NCBI GenBank assembly: GCA_037042915.1
Contig: CM073203.1
Coordinates: forward strand, 1,674,001 to 1,738,000
DNA length: 64,000 nt
Source: Auricularia sp. M13
Lineage: Eukaryota; Basidiomycota; Agaricomycetes; Auriculariales; Auriculariaceae
Direction: 5' to 3'
Part shown: positions 9,900-20,219 of the stretch, in pieces
How positions within the stretch are numbered: position 1 is the first letter of the stretch
Layout: each line of letters begins with the position of its first letter
The notes under the pieces: model-generated
Databases searched by the model: none
The model's input: only the letters and a program-made list of their open reading frames with translations
What the model was told of the DNA's origin: nothing
Made by a program: the position numbers and the translations under genes

Positions 9900-12800
9900 G
9901 GGCAGTTCCCCACGGGCATCTAGGGCCAACTGCGTCAAGCCCAAGATGCCTTACACTCGGTTGAACGCTGCCGTGCTCACCGATCAAGACGCTCTCATCG
10001 TCGTCCTTTCCTCCGACGCTGTCCCATCCTTTCGCACACTCGTCGACTCCGGCTCCGAAGATCAGTTCCTCGATACTCAGTTCGCCGAGAGTCTTCGACT
10101 CCCTCAAAAGTCTCTCGATCAACCGCTACGCCTTCGGCTCTTCGACGGCTCCTATCGCGGTGTTATCTCCAAATACGTGTCGCTTCCCGTCCGCTTCCCT
10201 TGCGGAACTTCGATGATCATCAACTTCCTCCTCACCACTCTAGATCCGACTTGCTCTGCAGTGTTGGGATACCGCTGGTTGGCCCGCTACAATCCTAGGA
10301 TTGACTGGTTCCATCACCGCATTTCTTTCCCCACTCGTGTCTCGCCCTCGGATCCCTCGGGTTTCGTCCCTGGGTTCTCGCTCGACTCGGATCCTCCGAC
10401 TCCGTCGTCACCTCCTCCCGCGTCACGTACTCTGCCTCCCGAACCGCCGATGGACGAAACCGCCCTTCGCGCGGCCGCTGCTCGCGTCGACATCAAGATC
10501 ATCGGCGCCGCAGCCTTCGACACCTCTCGTCGACTTCGCGGCTCGATGGTCTCGGCCATCTACATTCGAGATCCATCGGTGCCCGCTCGCTCTGCGTCTG
10601 CCAACCCGGCCTCGGAAACCGGCGAAGGCATCCCCGAGTGTTATCACGAGTTCCTCGACGTCTTCTCAAAGGAGGCCTCGAATCGACTCCCTGAACATCG
10701 GCCGTACGATCTCAAGATCGACATGGAAGAAGGCAAGCCTCTCCCATCCGGTCCGATCTACTCGCTCTCCGAGCCCGAGCAACTCGCGCTTCGGGAGTAC
10801 ATTCAGGATAACCTCAGCAAAGGACACATTCGCTCGTCGTCGTCCCCGGGTGGCGCCCCGGTTCTCTTCGTCAAGAAGGCCGACGGTTCTCTTCGCCTAT
10901 GCGTCGACTATCGTGGGCTCAACAAGATCACTCGGAAGGACAAGTACCCGCTTCCGCTCATCTCGTCCACGCTCGACCGCCTGCGCACCGCCAAGAAGTT
11001 CACCAAGCTCGATCTTCGTGTCGGATACAGCAACGTTCGCATCGCGGCCGGTGACGAGTGGAAGACTGCCTTTCGAACGCGCTACGGCACCTACGAGTAT
11101 CTCGTCATGCCTTTCGGTCTCACGAACGCTCCAGCCGCTTTCCAGCGCTTCATGAACGACATCTTCTCCGACCTCCTCGACGTCACGGTCACCGTCTACC
11201 TCGACGACATCCTCATCTACTCGGACGATCCCTCGAAGCATGAGGAACACGTTCGAGAGGTCCTTCGACGGCTGCGGGAGAATGACCTCTTCTGTAAGCC
11301 CGAGAAGTGCGAGTTCCATGCCGACACCATCGAGTACCTCGGGTACATCATCAGCCCCGAGGGCATCAGCATGGACCCGAAGAAGATTGCCACCCTCCTC
11401 GAGTGGCCCGTTCCTCGCAACGTTCGCGACATCCAGTCGTTCCTCGGCTTCGCGAACTTCTATCGACGATTCATCTACGACTACTCCGATATCGTCGTCC
11501 CGCTCACTCGTCTCACTCGAAAGACCGCAACGTGGAACTTCACTCCGCAATGCCTCGCTGCGTTCAACGAGCTCAAGAAGGCGTTCACTTGCGCCCCGTC
11601 CTTCACCACTTCGATCCCGCTCTCCCTCGCGTCGTCGAGACTGACGCTTCCGACCACGCGATCGCGGCGATCTTCTCGCACGTCCTCCCGGACGGCTCTG
11701 TTCACCCCGTCGCTTTCCATTCGCGCACGCTCACTCCCACCGAGCTCAACTACGACACGCACGACAAGGAGCTACTCGCGATATTCGAGGCGTTCGAACA
11801 TGGCGACACTACCTCGAAGGGGCCGAGACCCCACAGACGTCGTCACGGACCACAAGAACCTCGAGTATTTCTCCACCACGAAGATGCTCACTCGTCGGCA
11901 AGCTCGCTGGTCCGAGTACCTTTCTACCTTCAACCTCCTCATTCGCTTTCGACCCGGTCGACTCGGCGGCAAACCCGATGCTCTCACTCGCCGCCACGAC
12001 GTCTATCTCAAAAGGGGGATGGTGGCTACGCCAGCGCAAACCCGCAGAACTTCCGACCCGTTTTTACTCGGAACAGTTCGCCGCTTCCCTTCGCGCGACG
12101 TATGCTGAAGAGACTTTCCTTCGCGCAGCCACGATCATGGACACTCAGTCCATTCGGGATGACATTCGCGCCTCGTACGACTCGGACGAACTCGCTCTCG
12201 ACATTCGCTCGAAACTCGGCACCGATGACGCGATCAACTGGTCGGCCTCGGACGATGGATTCTTGCTGTTCAAGGGCAGGATCTACGTACCGAACGCTCT
12301 CGATTGTCGCCTTCGTATCCTTCGCGAAAAGCACGACCACCCGCTCGCTGGCCATCCGGGTCAGAACAAGACACTCAAGATGGTCGCCCGCGAGTACTAC
12401 TGGCCCGACCTGCGCGACTCGATTCGTACCTACGTCCAGGCCTGCGTCACCTGTGGGCGCAGCAAACCTCGGAGACACAAGCCGTACGGTCGACTTCAAC
12501 CCCTCCCGATTCCGCTTCGCAACTGGGACTCGATCTCGATGGACTTCATCGAACAACTCCCTGAGTCCAACGGTTACACCGCGATCCTCGTCATTATTGA
12601 TCGCCTCTCGAAGCAGGGTATCTTCGTCCCGACCAAGGGCAAGATCACCTCCGAAGAACTCGCGCGCCTCTTCCTCATCCACGTCTTCGCCAAACATGGC
12701 GCTCCCTCGCACGTCTCTACCGACCGCGGTTCCGAATTCGTCTCCCGCTTCTTTCGCGCACTCGGCTCGCTCCTCAACATGACCATGCACTTCACCTCGG

Positions 12801-13654
12801 GTCACCACCCGGAGGCGAACGGTCAAGTCGAACGCACGAACCAGACGCTCGAGCAGTACCTCCGTCTCTACTGCAACTACGAGCAGGACAACTGGTCCGA
12901 GCTACTCCCTCTCGCCGAATTCACGTACAACAACACCCCGAACGACTCGACTGGTGTCTCGCCTTTCTTCGCCAACAAGGGTTTTCATCCGAACATCTCC
13001 GTCTACCCCGAGCGCGACGTTGCCTCTGCTCGCGCCCGCGACTTCGCTGTCGACATCCACGAACTGCAGGACGTCCTGAAGGAGCAGATCGCTGCCGCTC
13101 AGAAACGTTACACTGCATCTGCGAATGCTCGACGCACTCCCCCGCCTGACTTCAAGGTCGGCGACATGGCCTACGTCCTCTCGGAACACATCAAGACGAC
13201 GCAGCCCACTCGCAAACTCGCCGATCGCTACCTAGGCCCGTTCCCGATCGTCGATCAACCTAGCTCGCAATCGTTCACCCTCAGCCTACCCGACTACCTC
13301 GCTTGCGTACACCCGGTCTTTCACGTCTCGCAACTCGAACCCCACCCTCGAGAAGCGTTCCCCGGTCAATGTCAAGAACCTCCTCCGCCCGTCGTCGTCG
13401 ACGGCGAGCAAGAGTACGAGCTCGAAGTACTCAGCGTACGCATCGACAATCGCCATCGTCACTCGCGCCTTCGTTTTCGCATTCGCTGGATCGGTCACAT
13501 CGGCACTCCCGACGACCCCGAGACCACCGAGATGGGTTCCGAAAATCTCGAACACGCGCAAGAAGCAGTTCAAGACTTCTATGCTGCAAATCCCAGCGCT
13601 CCCGGCAGTTATCAAGAATTCCAGCAGATCCTCAAAAAATTCGAAAACATCTAA
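9900..13654 (+). mobile_element. Pol region: protease, RT, RNase H, integrase, chromodomain
   Basis: Landmarks in order: aspartic protease (LVDSGSEDQFLD, about 10030), reverse transcriptase (about 10700-11480, with YLDDILIYS), RNase H (about 11600-12000), integrase with an HHCC zinc region and a DDE core (ending near HPEANGQVERTNQ, about 12330-13180), and a chromodomain-like C-terminus (about 13410-13600). A chromodomain after the integrase defines chromoviruses and is known to steer integration towards particular chromatin. The family commonly makes Gag-Pol by frameshift or read-through. Confidence 0.9.
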
Positions 13655-13774
13655 GCACTCGCTTTTTCACTCGCTATCTCTTCGCTCACTCGCTTTTCAC
13701 TCGATTCCAAGAAACAGCCATTTATTACATTTTGGGCGACTTTGGTCGCACCCACTACTACTCTATCCTATCGC

Positions 13775-15015
13775 CTACTCGTCCGCGTCCTCGGTCGCTT
13801 CCTCGACCGCTTCCTCGTCCTCCTCCTCGGACTCCTCCTCGACCTCCTCCTCGGCCTCCTCTTCCTCCTCGCTCGAAAACGGATTGTCGATCGAATCATC
13901 GATCGACTGACCGAACTGCTGCGCTTGCCACTGCAGCATCCGGTACAACATCCTCTCGATGTTGTGCACCGAGTTGTTCGTCCACAGGGCGTGGTTCTCC
14001 ACGACCCTGCGGTGCTCGGCCGTCTTCGCGCGGTCCTCGGCCGCCCTCGTCCCCAGCGTCGTCCCCTCGACGATGCGCACCTTCTTGGGGCGCTCGGGCG
14101 ACGCACTCGGCGACGCCGCCCTCTTCTCGCCGCGCGGCACGAATGGCTTGCCCGAGTGCGTACACTTGCCCCGGGTCTGATGACACGCGGTGCAGGTGTT
14201 CGACCGGTGCTGCCGAACGCACTGGCCGCCGCGCTTGGCGCAGGCCTCGCACTGCTCGATGTCAGCCCTGGCGAGCAAAACACGAACAACCGAAAACTCA
14301 CCTGACTCGGGAACCGCGTCCCGTACGGCACCTCCGGCCACCTGTCCGTGAACTTGCCGCCGGCGCGCGGCTTGGGCTTGGGCTTGGGCTTCGCGGCCGG
14401 CGCCACCGGGCTCGCGAGCTCCTCGACCTCGTCGTCGTCCTCGAGCGTCTCGCCCGCCCCGAGCGACGGCGAGCGAGCGACCACGACCGGCGCGGGCTTC
14501 GGCGCGACCTTGCGCGGCGCCTGAGTCGTCTTCGCGACATCAACCTAAAACAAAAAGCGCACCTTAGCCAAATCGCGCAGTCGAGGTAACTCGACCCATA
14601 CCTCCATGGCCTTCCGCCTCTTCGGCGGCGACTCGGTCTCCCTCGCATCCTTCGCCGGCGCCTTCGTGCTCGTGGTCGGCGCTTTCGCCGGCGACGCCTG
14701 GCTCTTCGTCGCCTTGGCGCCCGCGTCCGCCGCGATCTTGGCCACGCGCTCGGCCAGCATCCCGAAGCGTCGCTGCGCCGCCAGGCGCAGCTCGGCCTTC
14801 GCCTGGCGCCTGCGCGCGCTGAACGCCTCGATCGCGTCGAGGTCCTCCTCATCGACGGCCTCTTGCTGCAGGCCGCCGAGCGTCCGCTTCGCGTCCTCGT
14901 GCGCCGCGATCAGCGCCTCCATCGTCGGGTCGTCCTCGAGCGACCTCATGACGGCGCCGACGGTCTTGCGGTCGTACGCGGCGGCGACGTCCTCGAGCGA
15001 TTCGTATCGCGGCAT
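13775..15015 (-). CDS. antisense Zn2Cys6-like gene carried by the chromovirus
   Basis: On the strand opposite to gag-pol, between the chromodomain and the 3' LTR, three exons join through two phase-0 introns of about 57 and 50 nt (GT-AG, branch-like CTAAG and CTGAC) to give about 377 aa with no internal stop. Residues 1-110 are helical and acidic/basic, 110-215 are a Ser/Pro/Lys-rich linker with KPKPKPK and an RKAME patch, about 220-250 hold a Cys block C-x2-C-x6-C-x8-C-x2-C-x6-C, the spacing of Gal4-type Zn2Cys6 clusters, and the tail is Glu-rich. The second intron ends directly before the first Cys pair. Introns mean that the gene cannot have been carried through its own spliced mRNA; it travels in the sense genomic RNA, where the introns read backwards. 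A regulator or DNA-binding role is an inference from the Cys spacing only. Confidence 0.65.
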
Positions 15016-15200
15016 GGTGGGCGGCGGGCAGAAGACAAGAGTGGTTCGACGATTCAACTCCCGACCCAACCACTTTTAATCTGCGCCCGACCCGTTCCGA
15101 CCCGACCCGATCTTTTGGCCCCATTCGGACTCAAGTGCGTGCTATCTCACTTTCTCGTATTCACCTTGCGTTGCTGCAGTCCTTCGTGGGCTCAGGACGT

Positions 15201-15210
15201 AAAGGGGGGA
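15201..15210 (+). other. polypurine tract
   Basis: AAAGGGGGGA ends three bases before the 3' LTR, the site that primes plus-strand DNA synthesis in LTR elements. A similar AAAAGGGGGA occurs inside pol at about 12010. Confidence 0.8.
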
Positions 15211-15213
15211 TAC

Positions 15214-15936
15214 TGTTACGCCCGTGCCCCGGTCCGCGGACCTCACGTGCTCTCGGCATCACTCGGCGTCATTCTACGTCACCCGGCCAACTCGGTCAAC
15301 TCGGTCAAGCTCCCGAATACCCGGCTTATTTCCCCTCGTGTTCATATGCTCGGGATATGTTCTCCTCATCGTCCTCTACCTCTAGACCTCTCCCTCACTT
15401 CTCTAGCTTCTCTCCTTACTCGCATACATCCACCTAACTCGCCTTGTCCCTACTGTATCGATAGTGTTCATATCCGGTTCGCTCCACTCGTCTTAGTCAT
15501 TCGCCTCTCGTCATTCGCCCGATCCTCCGATACCTTACCCACTCGCTCTTACTCATCCTATCGGCCGATGACGACGATCTCTATTGATCTGAGGCCCCTC
15601 TCCTTCGTCTCTAGGATACACTCCGAGTACATCGGATCACCTCCCCAGGTATAAAAGACCCTCGACTTTGTATCTAGCTCCCCAGTTACGAAATCGACAT
15701 AGTCGTGCCCCTCGCACACTCTATCTCTCTCTCTCGACTTCGCCTCTGGGTTCTCCCCTCGCCCGACTTACTCGTCTGAGTCCTCTGCTGCTCGCGGTCC
15801 CTTCGGTCGTGCTACTCGACGTAGCCGGTGTGCTCAATAACGCACCGAAGGCTCTAGTTGTTCGTTCGAGTGTTCTCTACGCCCGGACGTTCGACTATCC
15901 TTGCAACCAAACCCCCAAGGCACAGCAGGCTTAACA
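15214..15936 (+). repeat. 3' LTR of the chromovirus
   Basis: 723 bp, equal in length to the 5' LTR and apparently identical to it. It is followed by target-duplication copy CCCGC at 15937-15941. Confidence 0.93.
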
Positions 15937-16540
15937 CCCGCTCTGTACACGACGCGCATGACGGGCTTCTTCCTCGGTGCGTTCGATGCCGACGGTTCCA
16001 GTGCGATAGCGATAGCCATATCATCTCGCGCGGCGTCCTGTATGAGATAACATGACTACGTTAGAAACAGCCGCATGATCTTAAAAACACACTAAATACA
16101 CTCACGGCGTGCTGCGTGTTATCGCGCGGTGCGATCGAAGTTCGCGAGGCGACTGACACAACTTCATCAGCGTCCTGAACGAGGATTACGTTATTCTCAC
16201 AATGAACTGTCTCCTTACGAGGGATTCGCGTACCTTGGTATCACCCCCGAGTTCTGGGTCAATTGCTAACGGCGTGGTCCCCGCCGTGTCCAGCTCAGCG
16301 GCTGGATCATCGTCCGCGTCAGAGCCAAATAGGCTGTGCTCGTCCAACCAGTCCACTACGGGGTCGTCCTCGTCATCGCCGTCGGAATACGCATCTGACG
16401 CGTCGTCTGAGGCCATATCTTCCGCGTCATCTGCCTCACGCGCGTCGGGTGCAGGAGGAGCGTCGCGGACGAGTTCTGGCGCGTCAGACACGTCGCGCAG
16501 CGCGTCGTTGCCCAGCTTGTTGAGAAACCGCTCGTAGAGC

Positions 16541-16640
16541 CGGATATCCGAAGCGGTCTCTTTCTGGGATAATTGCCCCGCATATGGGGTGCCCCGCATA
16601 TAGGGCCGGGGGCGGGGTGCCCCATATTGTGGGCTACATG
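16541..16640. repeat. inverted repeat with TGCCCC motifs (left copy)
   Basis: TGGGATAATTGCCCC (16565-16579) is the exact reverse complement of bases 34194-34208. Similarity continues about 20 bases outward through the AAGAGACCG block. Several TGCCCC/GGGGCA motifs follow inward up to 16640. The outer part overlaps the 5' coding end of the Ulp1-like gene. It may be a transposon end or a paralogous gene start. Confidence 0.5.
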
Positions 16641-16676
16641 CCCCATCTTTAATATATACATAGTGTTGGTGTGTCT

Positions 16677-16735
16677 GCTGAGACTGCCTTGACTGACTGG
16701 CGCTGAAACCACCGGTCAGTCGAGGCGGTCTCAGC
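16677..16735 (+). ncRNA. 24-bp hairpin, candidate structured RNA
   Basis: The arms 16677-16700 and 16712-16735 pair over 24 positions around an 11-nt loop. The three departures from perfect complementarity are all T opposite G, which are G-U wobbles in the plus-strand RNA, so the plus transcript would pair fully. It could also be a small inverted-repeat element. No known RNA family recognised. Confidence 0.35.
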
Positions 16736-16929
16736 TGCTAAGTCATTAGTGAACGATGCAAAGTCAGTGGGCATTACCGAATGATGCAACGTGCACAAAT
16801 CAGTCAGGCTGCAAGTCATGTTCACTTTTATTTAATTCACAGCATGAGATCGGGCGTGAAACAAGCAACAGAGTATGAAAACATGGGATGGATTATACGT
16901 GTCGGAAGTACAGTCATGTCAGGCAGAAG

Positions 16930-18780
16930 AGCGGGCGGGGGGTAGCGGGATGGGACGGCGGCAACGGCGGGCAGACTGCCTTTGCGGGTCTGCGTGTCAG
17001 CGCGTGCGCAAGACGGCGACAAGGCCGGCACACGAGCGGGCGAGCGCGCGGGAGGATGGGCAGGTGCGCGCGGCGAGGAGGAGAGTGGCGGCCGGGCGCG
17101 GCGGATAGACGAGGGCACGCGGACCGACTGCGGGCGGCGAGAAGAGACGTCGGCGACGGCGCGCAGATGAGCGGCCGCACTGCGCGTCTGAGGCCTCCAT
17201 ACGAGCGGCCGCGCGGGAAGATGGGCAGGGGGACTGCGGGCGCGGCGGGCAGGTGAGCGGCGGTTGGGCGCGGCGGGTAGACGAGCGCGGAGCCGACGAC
17301 TGCGGGCGGGCGCGGGCGGCGGCACGAGACGTCGGCGACGAGCTGTCGTCGGCTCCGCGCGTCTGCGCGTGCGGGCGACACGTGAAGGTCGGCATACGAG
17401 TGGGCGCGCGGGAAGACGGGCAGGCGGGCGGCGAGAGAACAAGCGGGACAGGGCTGCGCCGACGGCGGGCAGGTGAACGGGCGCGCGGGCGTCTCGATGG
17501 GCGCCTTTGCGCGTGGGCGCGTGGGCGCGTACGGGCCACGGCGAGCCCGACGGCGAGCAGGAGCGCGCGGTGGGCAGGAGCGCGCGGTGGGCAGGCGCGG
17601 TGGGCAGGCGAGCGCGGTGGGTAGACGAGCGCGGCGCGCGCGCGACTGGATGGGCGCCTTTGCGCGTCAGCGCGTCGGCGCGTACGGGGCCACGGCGAGC
17701 ACGACGGCGAGCAGGAGGGCGCGGTGGGCAGGCGGGCGACGGCGAGCAGGCCGGCGCGGTGGATAGACGAGCGGGCGGACGGGCTCCGCGTTTGCGCATC
17801 TGCGCGGGGCGCAGGCGGCACGGCGAGCGCGAGGGCTGGCCGTACGGCGCGGGACGGTCTGTGGGTGGCGGATCGTCTGCGCGGGCGCCTTTGCGCGTCG
17901 GCGCGTCGGCGCGTACGGGGCCACGGCGAGCACGACGGCGAGCAGGAGGGCGCGGTGGGCAGGCGGGCGCGGGCGCGGTGGGCAGGCGGGCGCGGGCGCG
18001 GTGGGCAGACGAGCGCCGCGGGCAGACGAGCGCAGTGGGGGGATAGGAAGGAGCGCGCGGGCGTCTGCGTCTGCGCCTGTGCGCGTACGTGCGTTGTCTG
18101 CGCGTCACGGCGAGCAGGCGGGCGCGGTGGGCAGGCGGGGCGCGGGCGCGGTGGGCAGACGAGCGCCGCGCGCCTCTGCGCGTAAATGACCAGGCGGGCC
18201 GCGGGCAGGCGAGTGAGCGGCGAGAGACGAGCGCGGCGCGCGGGCGCCCAGATGCTGCGCGTCTGCGCGTACGGAGCGAGGGCGAGCAGGGGGCGTGGGA
18301 CGGAGCTCGGAGATGGGACAGAGCGCGAGGGCGGCCGACTCTGCGCCTCTGCGCGTACGAGCGTCGTGTCTGCGCATCACGGCGAGCAGGCTGGCGGTGT
18401 GGGCAGACGAGCGCCGCGCGCCTCTGCGCGTAAATGACCAGGCGGGCCGCGGGCAGGCGAGTGGGCGGCGAGAGACGAGCGCGGCGCGCGGGCGTCCAGA
18501 TGGGCGACTTTGCGCATCTGCGCGTCTGCGCGCACGGGGCGAGGGCGAGCAGGCGCGCGCGGTGGCCAGACGAGCGGGGGGATGGGACGGAGCCCGGGGA
18601 TGGAACAGAGCGCGAGGGCGGCCGGCTCTGCGCCTCTGCTGTGCGCGTTTGACGACACACATACGCGCAGAGGCGCAGAGGCGATGGATGAGGATGACGA
18701 GGCGGGCAGCGGGCAAGCGAGTGGGCGGCGGGCAAGCAAACGAGGGGCACAGTCGAGCGGGCAAGGGCGTAACGGCCGCT
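16930..18780. repeat. GC-rich satellite with 230-245 bp higher-order units
   Basis: Very GC-rich DNA built from GCGCGTCTGCGCGTA, GGCGAGCAGG and GGTGGGCAGGCGG modules. A block around 18167-18410 recurs 244 bp later from 18411, and another near 17655 recurs near 17885. The repeats keep long frames open on both strands (including one of 666 codons on the minus strand), but these have repeat-driven Arg/Ala/Pro composition and are not credible genes. Confidence 0.75.
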
Positions 18781-18787
18781 GTCAAGC

Positions 18788-19892
18788 ATGACAGCTCGTC
18801 GGCCGGCTCCCGCTGCTCTCTCCATGTCCAGCAGCAACCAGATGCCGACGAACGAGACGAGCGCTGACGACGCGCACGTCGCGTCGCTGCTCGATCATAC
18901 TCCACAGCACGGACATGCGGAACTGGGCGCCGTTGCGCACGGCGGGCCTCTGCGCGTGCCCGAACATACCCGCCGTGCTAACGTCGCGCTGTGGCTCAAG
19001 GACGGGCTCGACGACGACGCCGACGCGCAACAACCAGCCGACTGTCCGGTTGATTTCGGCGCGCAGGGCTTCGGCGTCGGCGTAGGCGCGTCCGACGACG
19101 CTCCTAGCGATGACCCGCAGAGTGTCGACGTGGCGCCGCCGACTCACGCGTCTGACGCTCAGCGCGACGGCTTGCCTATAGCTGCTATGGCAGCTATGCT
19201 GTTCCCCTCGGCCTCCCAGCAACGCGCAGACCGCGCTTCTGCGCAATACCGTCTGCAAGGTGTAAACGCCGGGCTTGCTGTGGACTTCGTCGCTCTGCCC
19301 ATGGACGCTCAGAGCATAGCCGATGGCGACAATGGTCAACCGCTGGGAGCGCTCCAAGCAGTCAACGACGATCTCGCAGCAAGCGAGGATAATCGTACTC
19401 ACGCGAATCAAGCTGCCGCGTTGCCTGCTGCGAGCAATTCTCAGGTCAGTCAGAATTCTCGCCATTGTTGATTTTACTTTACTCACGGTTGATGACGCCG
19501 TCCAGAGCGTCGTCCACCATACGGACAGGCGTCGCATTGTGACGCTGCCTTCTGGCCTTGGACATCTTGAGGTACGTTACGTGTGCGCGTATTCACCTAT
19601 AACTTCACTCACATCGTGATTACAGGCACTAGGAACTGTGTTTGCGATGTTCCGGCAGGCTGTCGACGATGGTCAATTCGCCTTCCCACCGTTTTGCCTT
19701 GCGACCGTTCTTTCATTTGCTTGTTTTCCTGCCATCCTCGTGACTGCTTCCTGCCTCATCGTTAGATTCCCCGACCTCGAGTCAGCGGTCAAGACTGTCT
19801 CCGGCCCCGCGGGCGCCTTCGCGTACCTCTTGTCTGTTGCGTTTGCGTACGCTTGCTTGAAGTCAGACTCCACTCACCCGAGCACAGCCTGA
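18788..19892 (+). CDS. tail-anchored-like membrane protein, function unknown
   Basis: Exons 18788-19444, 19506-19571 and 19626-19892 join in phase 0 through 61- and 54-nt introns, giving about 329 aa. The N-terminal 220 residues are polar, rich in Asp, Ala and His, without a signal peptide. The last exon carries two hydrophobic stretches, the first FCLATVLSFACFPAILVTAS and the second around GAFAYLLSVAFAYACL, separated by a short loop. A cytosolic head anchored by a C-terminal membrane hairpin is the simplest reading. A second possible start is the Met 13 codons downstream. The gene begins directly after the GC-rich satellite. No family recognised; the clean splice pattern supports it being real. 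Confidence 0.7.
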
Positions 19893-20219
19893 AGCTTACA
19901 CACCCTCTCGTTTTCCACCATGTTTCTTGATCAAATGCTCGTTGAGCAGCTCTCTCTTGTAGTCAGCTTTATCCTGTACATCCTTCAATAGATTGGTGCT
20001 TTCTTGATGCAAAACAGCTTCGACCGTACTGTAAACAATGATTAGCTGTACTGTGCGCCAAAGTGCACGGGTACGCGCCTTAATCAAGTCAACGATGATG
20101 CAGGTCGCATCGAGAAGAATTAATTCAAGTCGATACCCACCAACCATATTGTAACTGAGAGACGTAATTGTGTTCGAGCAGACGATACGTACAATGCAAG
20201 ATGATATTGAGGCAGGTTT
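19893..20219. other. convergent 3' intergenic gap
   Basis: AT-richer sequence between the ends of the plus gene (19892) and the minus gene (20220). I see no repeat, RNA or open frame worth naming. Confidence 0.5.

Larger units (their letters stand above)
7318..15936 (+). mobile_element. Gypsy-type LTR element (chromovirus), recent
   Basis: An 8619-bp element with 723-bp LTRs that begin TGTTA and end TAACA, flanked by a 5-bp target duplication CCCGC (7313-7317 and 15937-15941). The two LTRs appear identical on reading, so insertion is very recent. Inside lie a Gag region, protease, reverse transcriptase, RNase H, integrase and a C-terminal chromodomain, in Gypsy order. A polypurine tract precedes the 3' LTR. 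The sense coding region has about two breaks; otherwise the element looks complete. Unusually, about 1.2 kb between the chromodomain and the 3' LTR is occupied by an antisense, intron-bearing gene. The element is inserted in an exon of an Ulp1-like gene. Confidence 0.93.
6518..16599 (-). pseudogene. Ulp1/C48-like cysteine protease gene split by an LTR element
   Basis: Minus-strand exons: 16599-16234, 16174-16106, 16037-15942 continuing at 7317-7075, then 7030-6801 and 6745-6518, separated by introns of 44-68 nt. About 410 aa would result in an allele without the insertion. The N-terminal 120 residues are acidic linker. The later exons carry Ulp1-family landmarks: WLSGDG near the domain start, the catalytic-His block EQHWTLIEVRW, and the catalytic-Cys block NGYDCGPF (TGC at 6715-6713). 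Ulp1-type domains remove SUMO-like modifiers and often accompany KDZ transposons. A chromovirus sits inside the third exon; the frame is continuous across the empty site, so this was coding DNA. A one-base frame slip is also visible near 6918. The gene could descend from the 3' part of a KDZ-Ulp1 fusion. Confidence 0.7.

Noticed and set aside
13303-14589. 428-codon plus-strand frame over the antisense gene
   Set aside because: It is a shadow of the minus-strand exons, with Arg/Pro/Ser-rich composition and no chromodomain or other motif after 13.65 kb.
16837-18837. 666-codon open frame on the minus strand
   Set aside because: It is created by GC-rich satellite repeats, has Arg/Pro/Ala-only composition, and overlaps equally long frames on the other strand.
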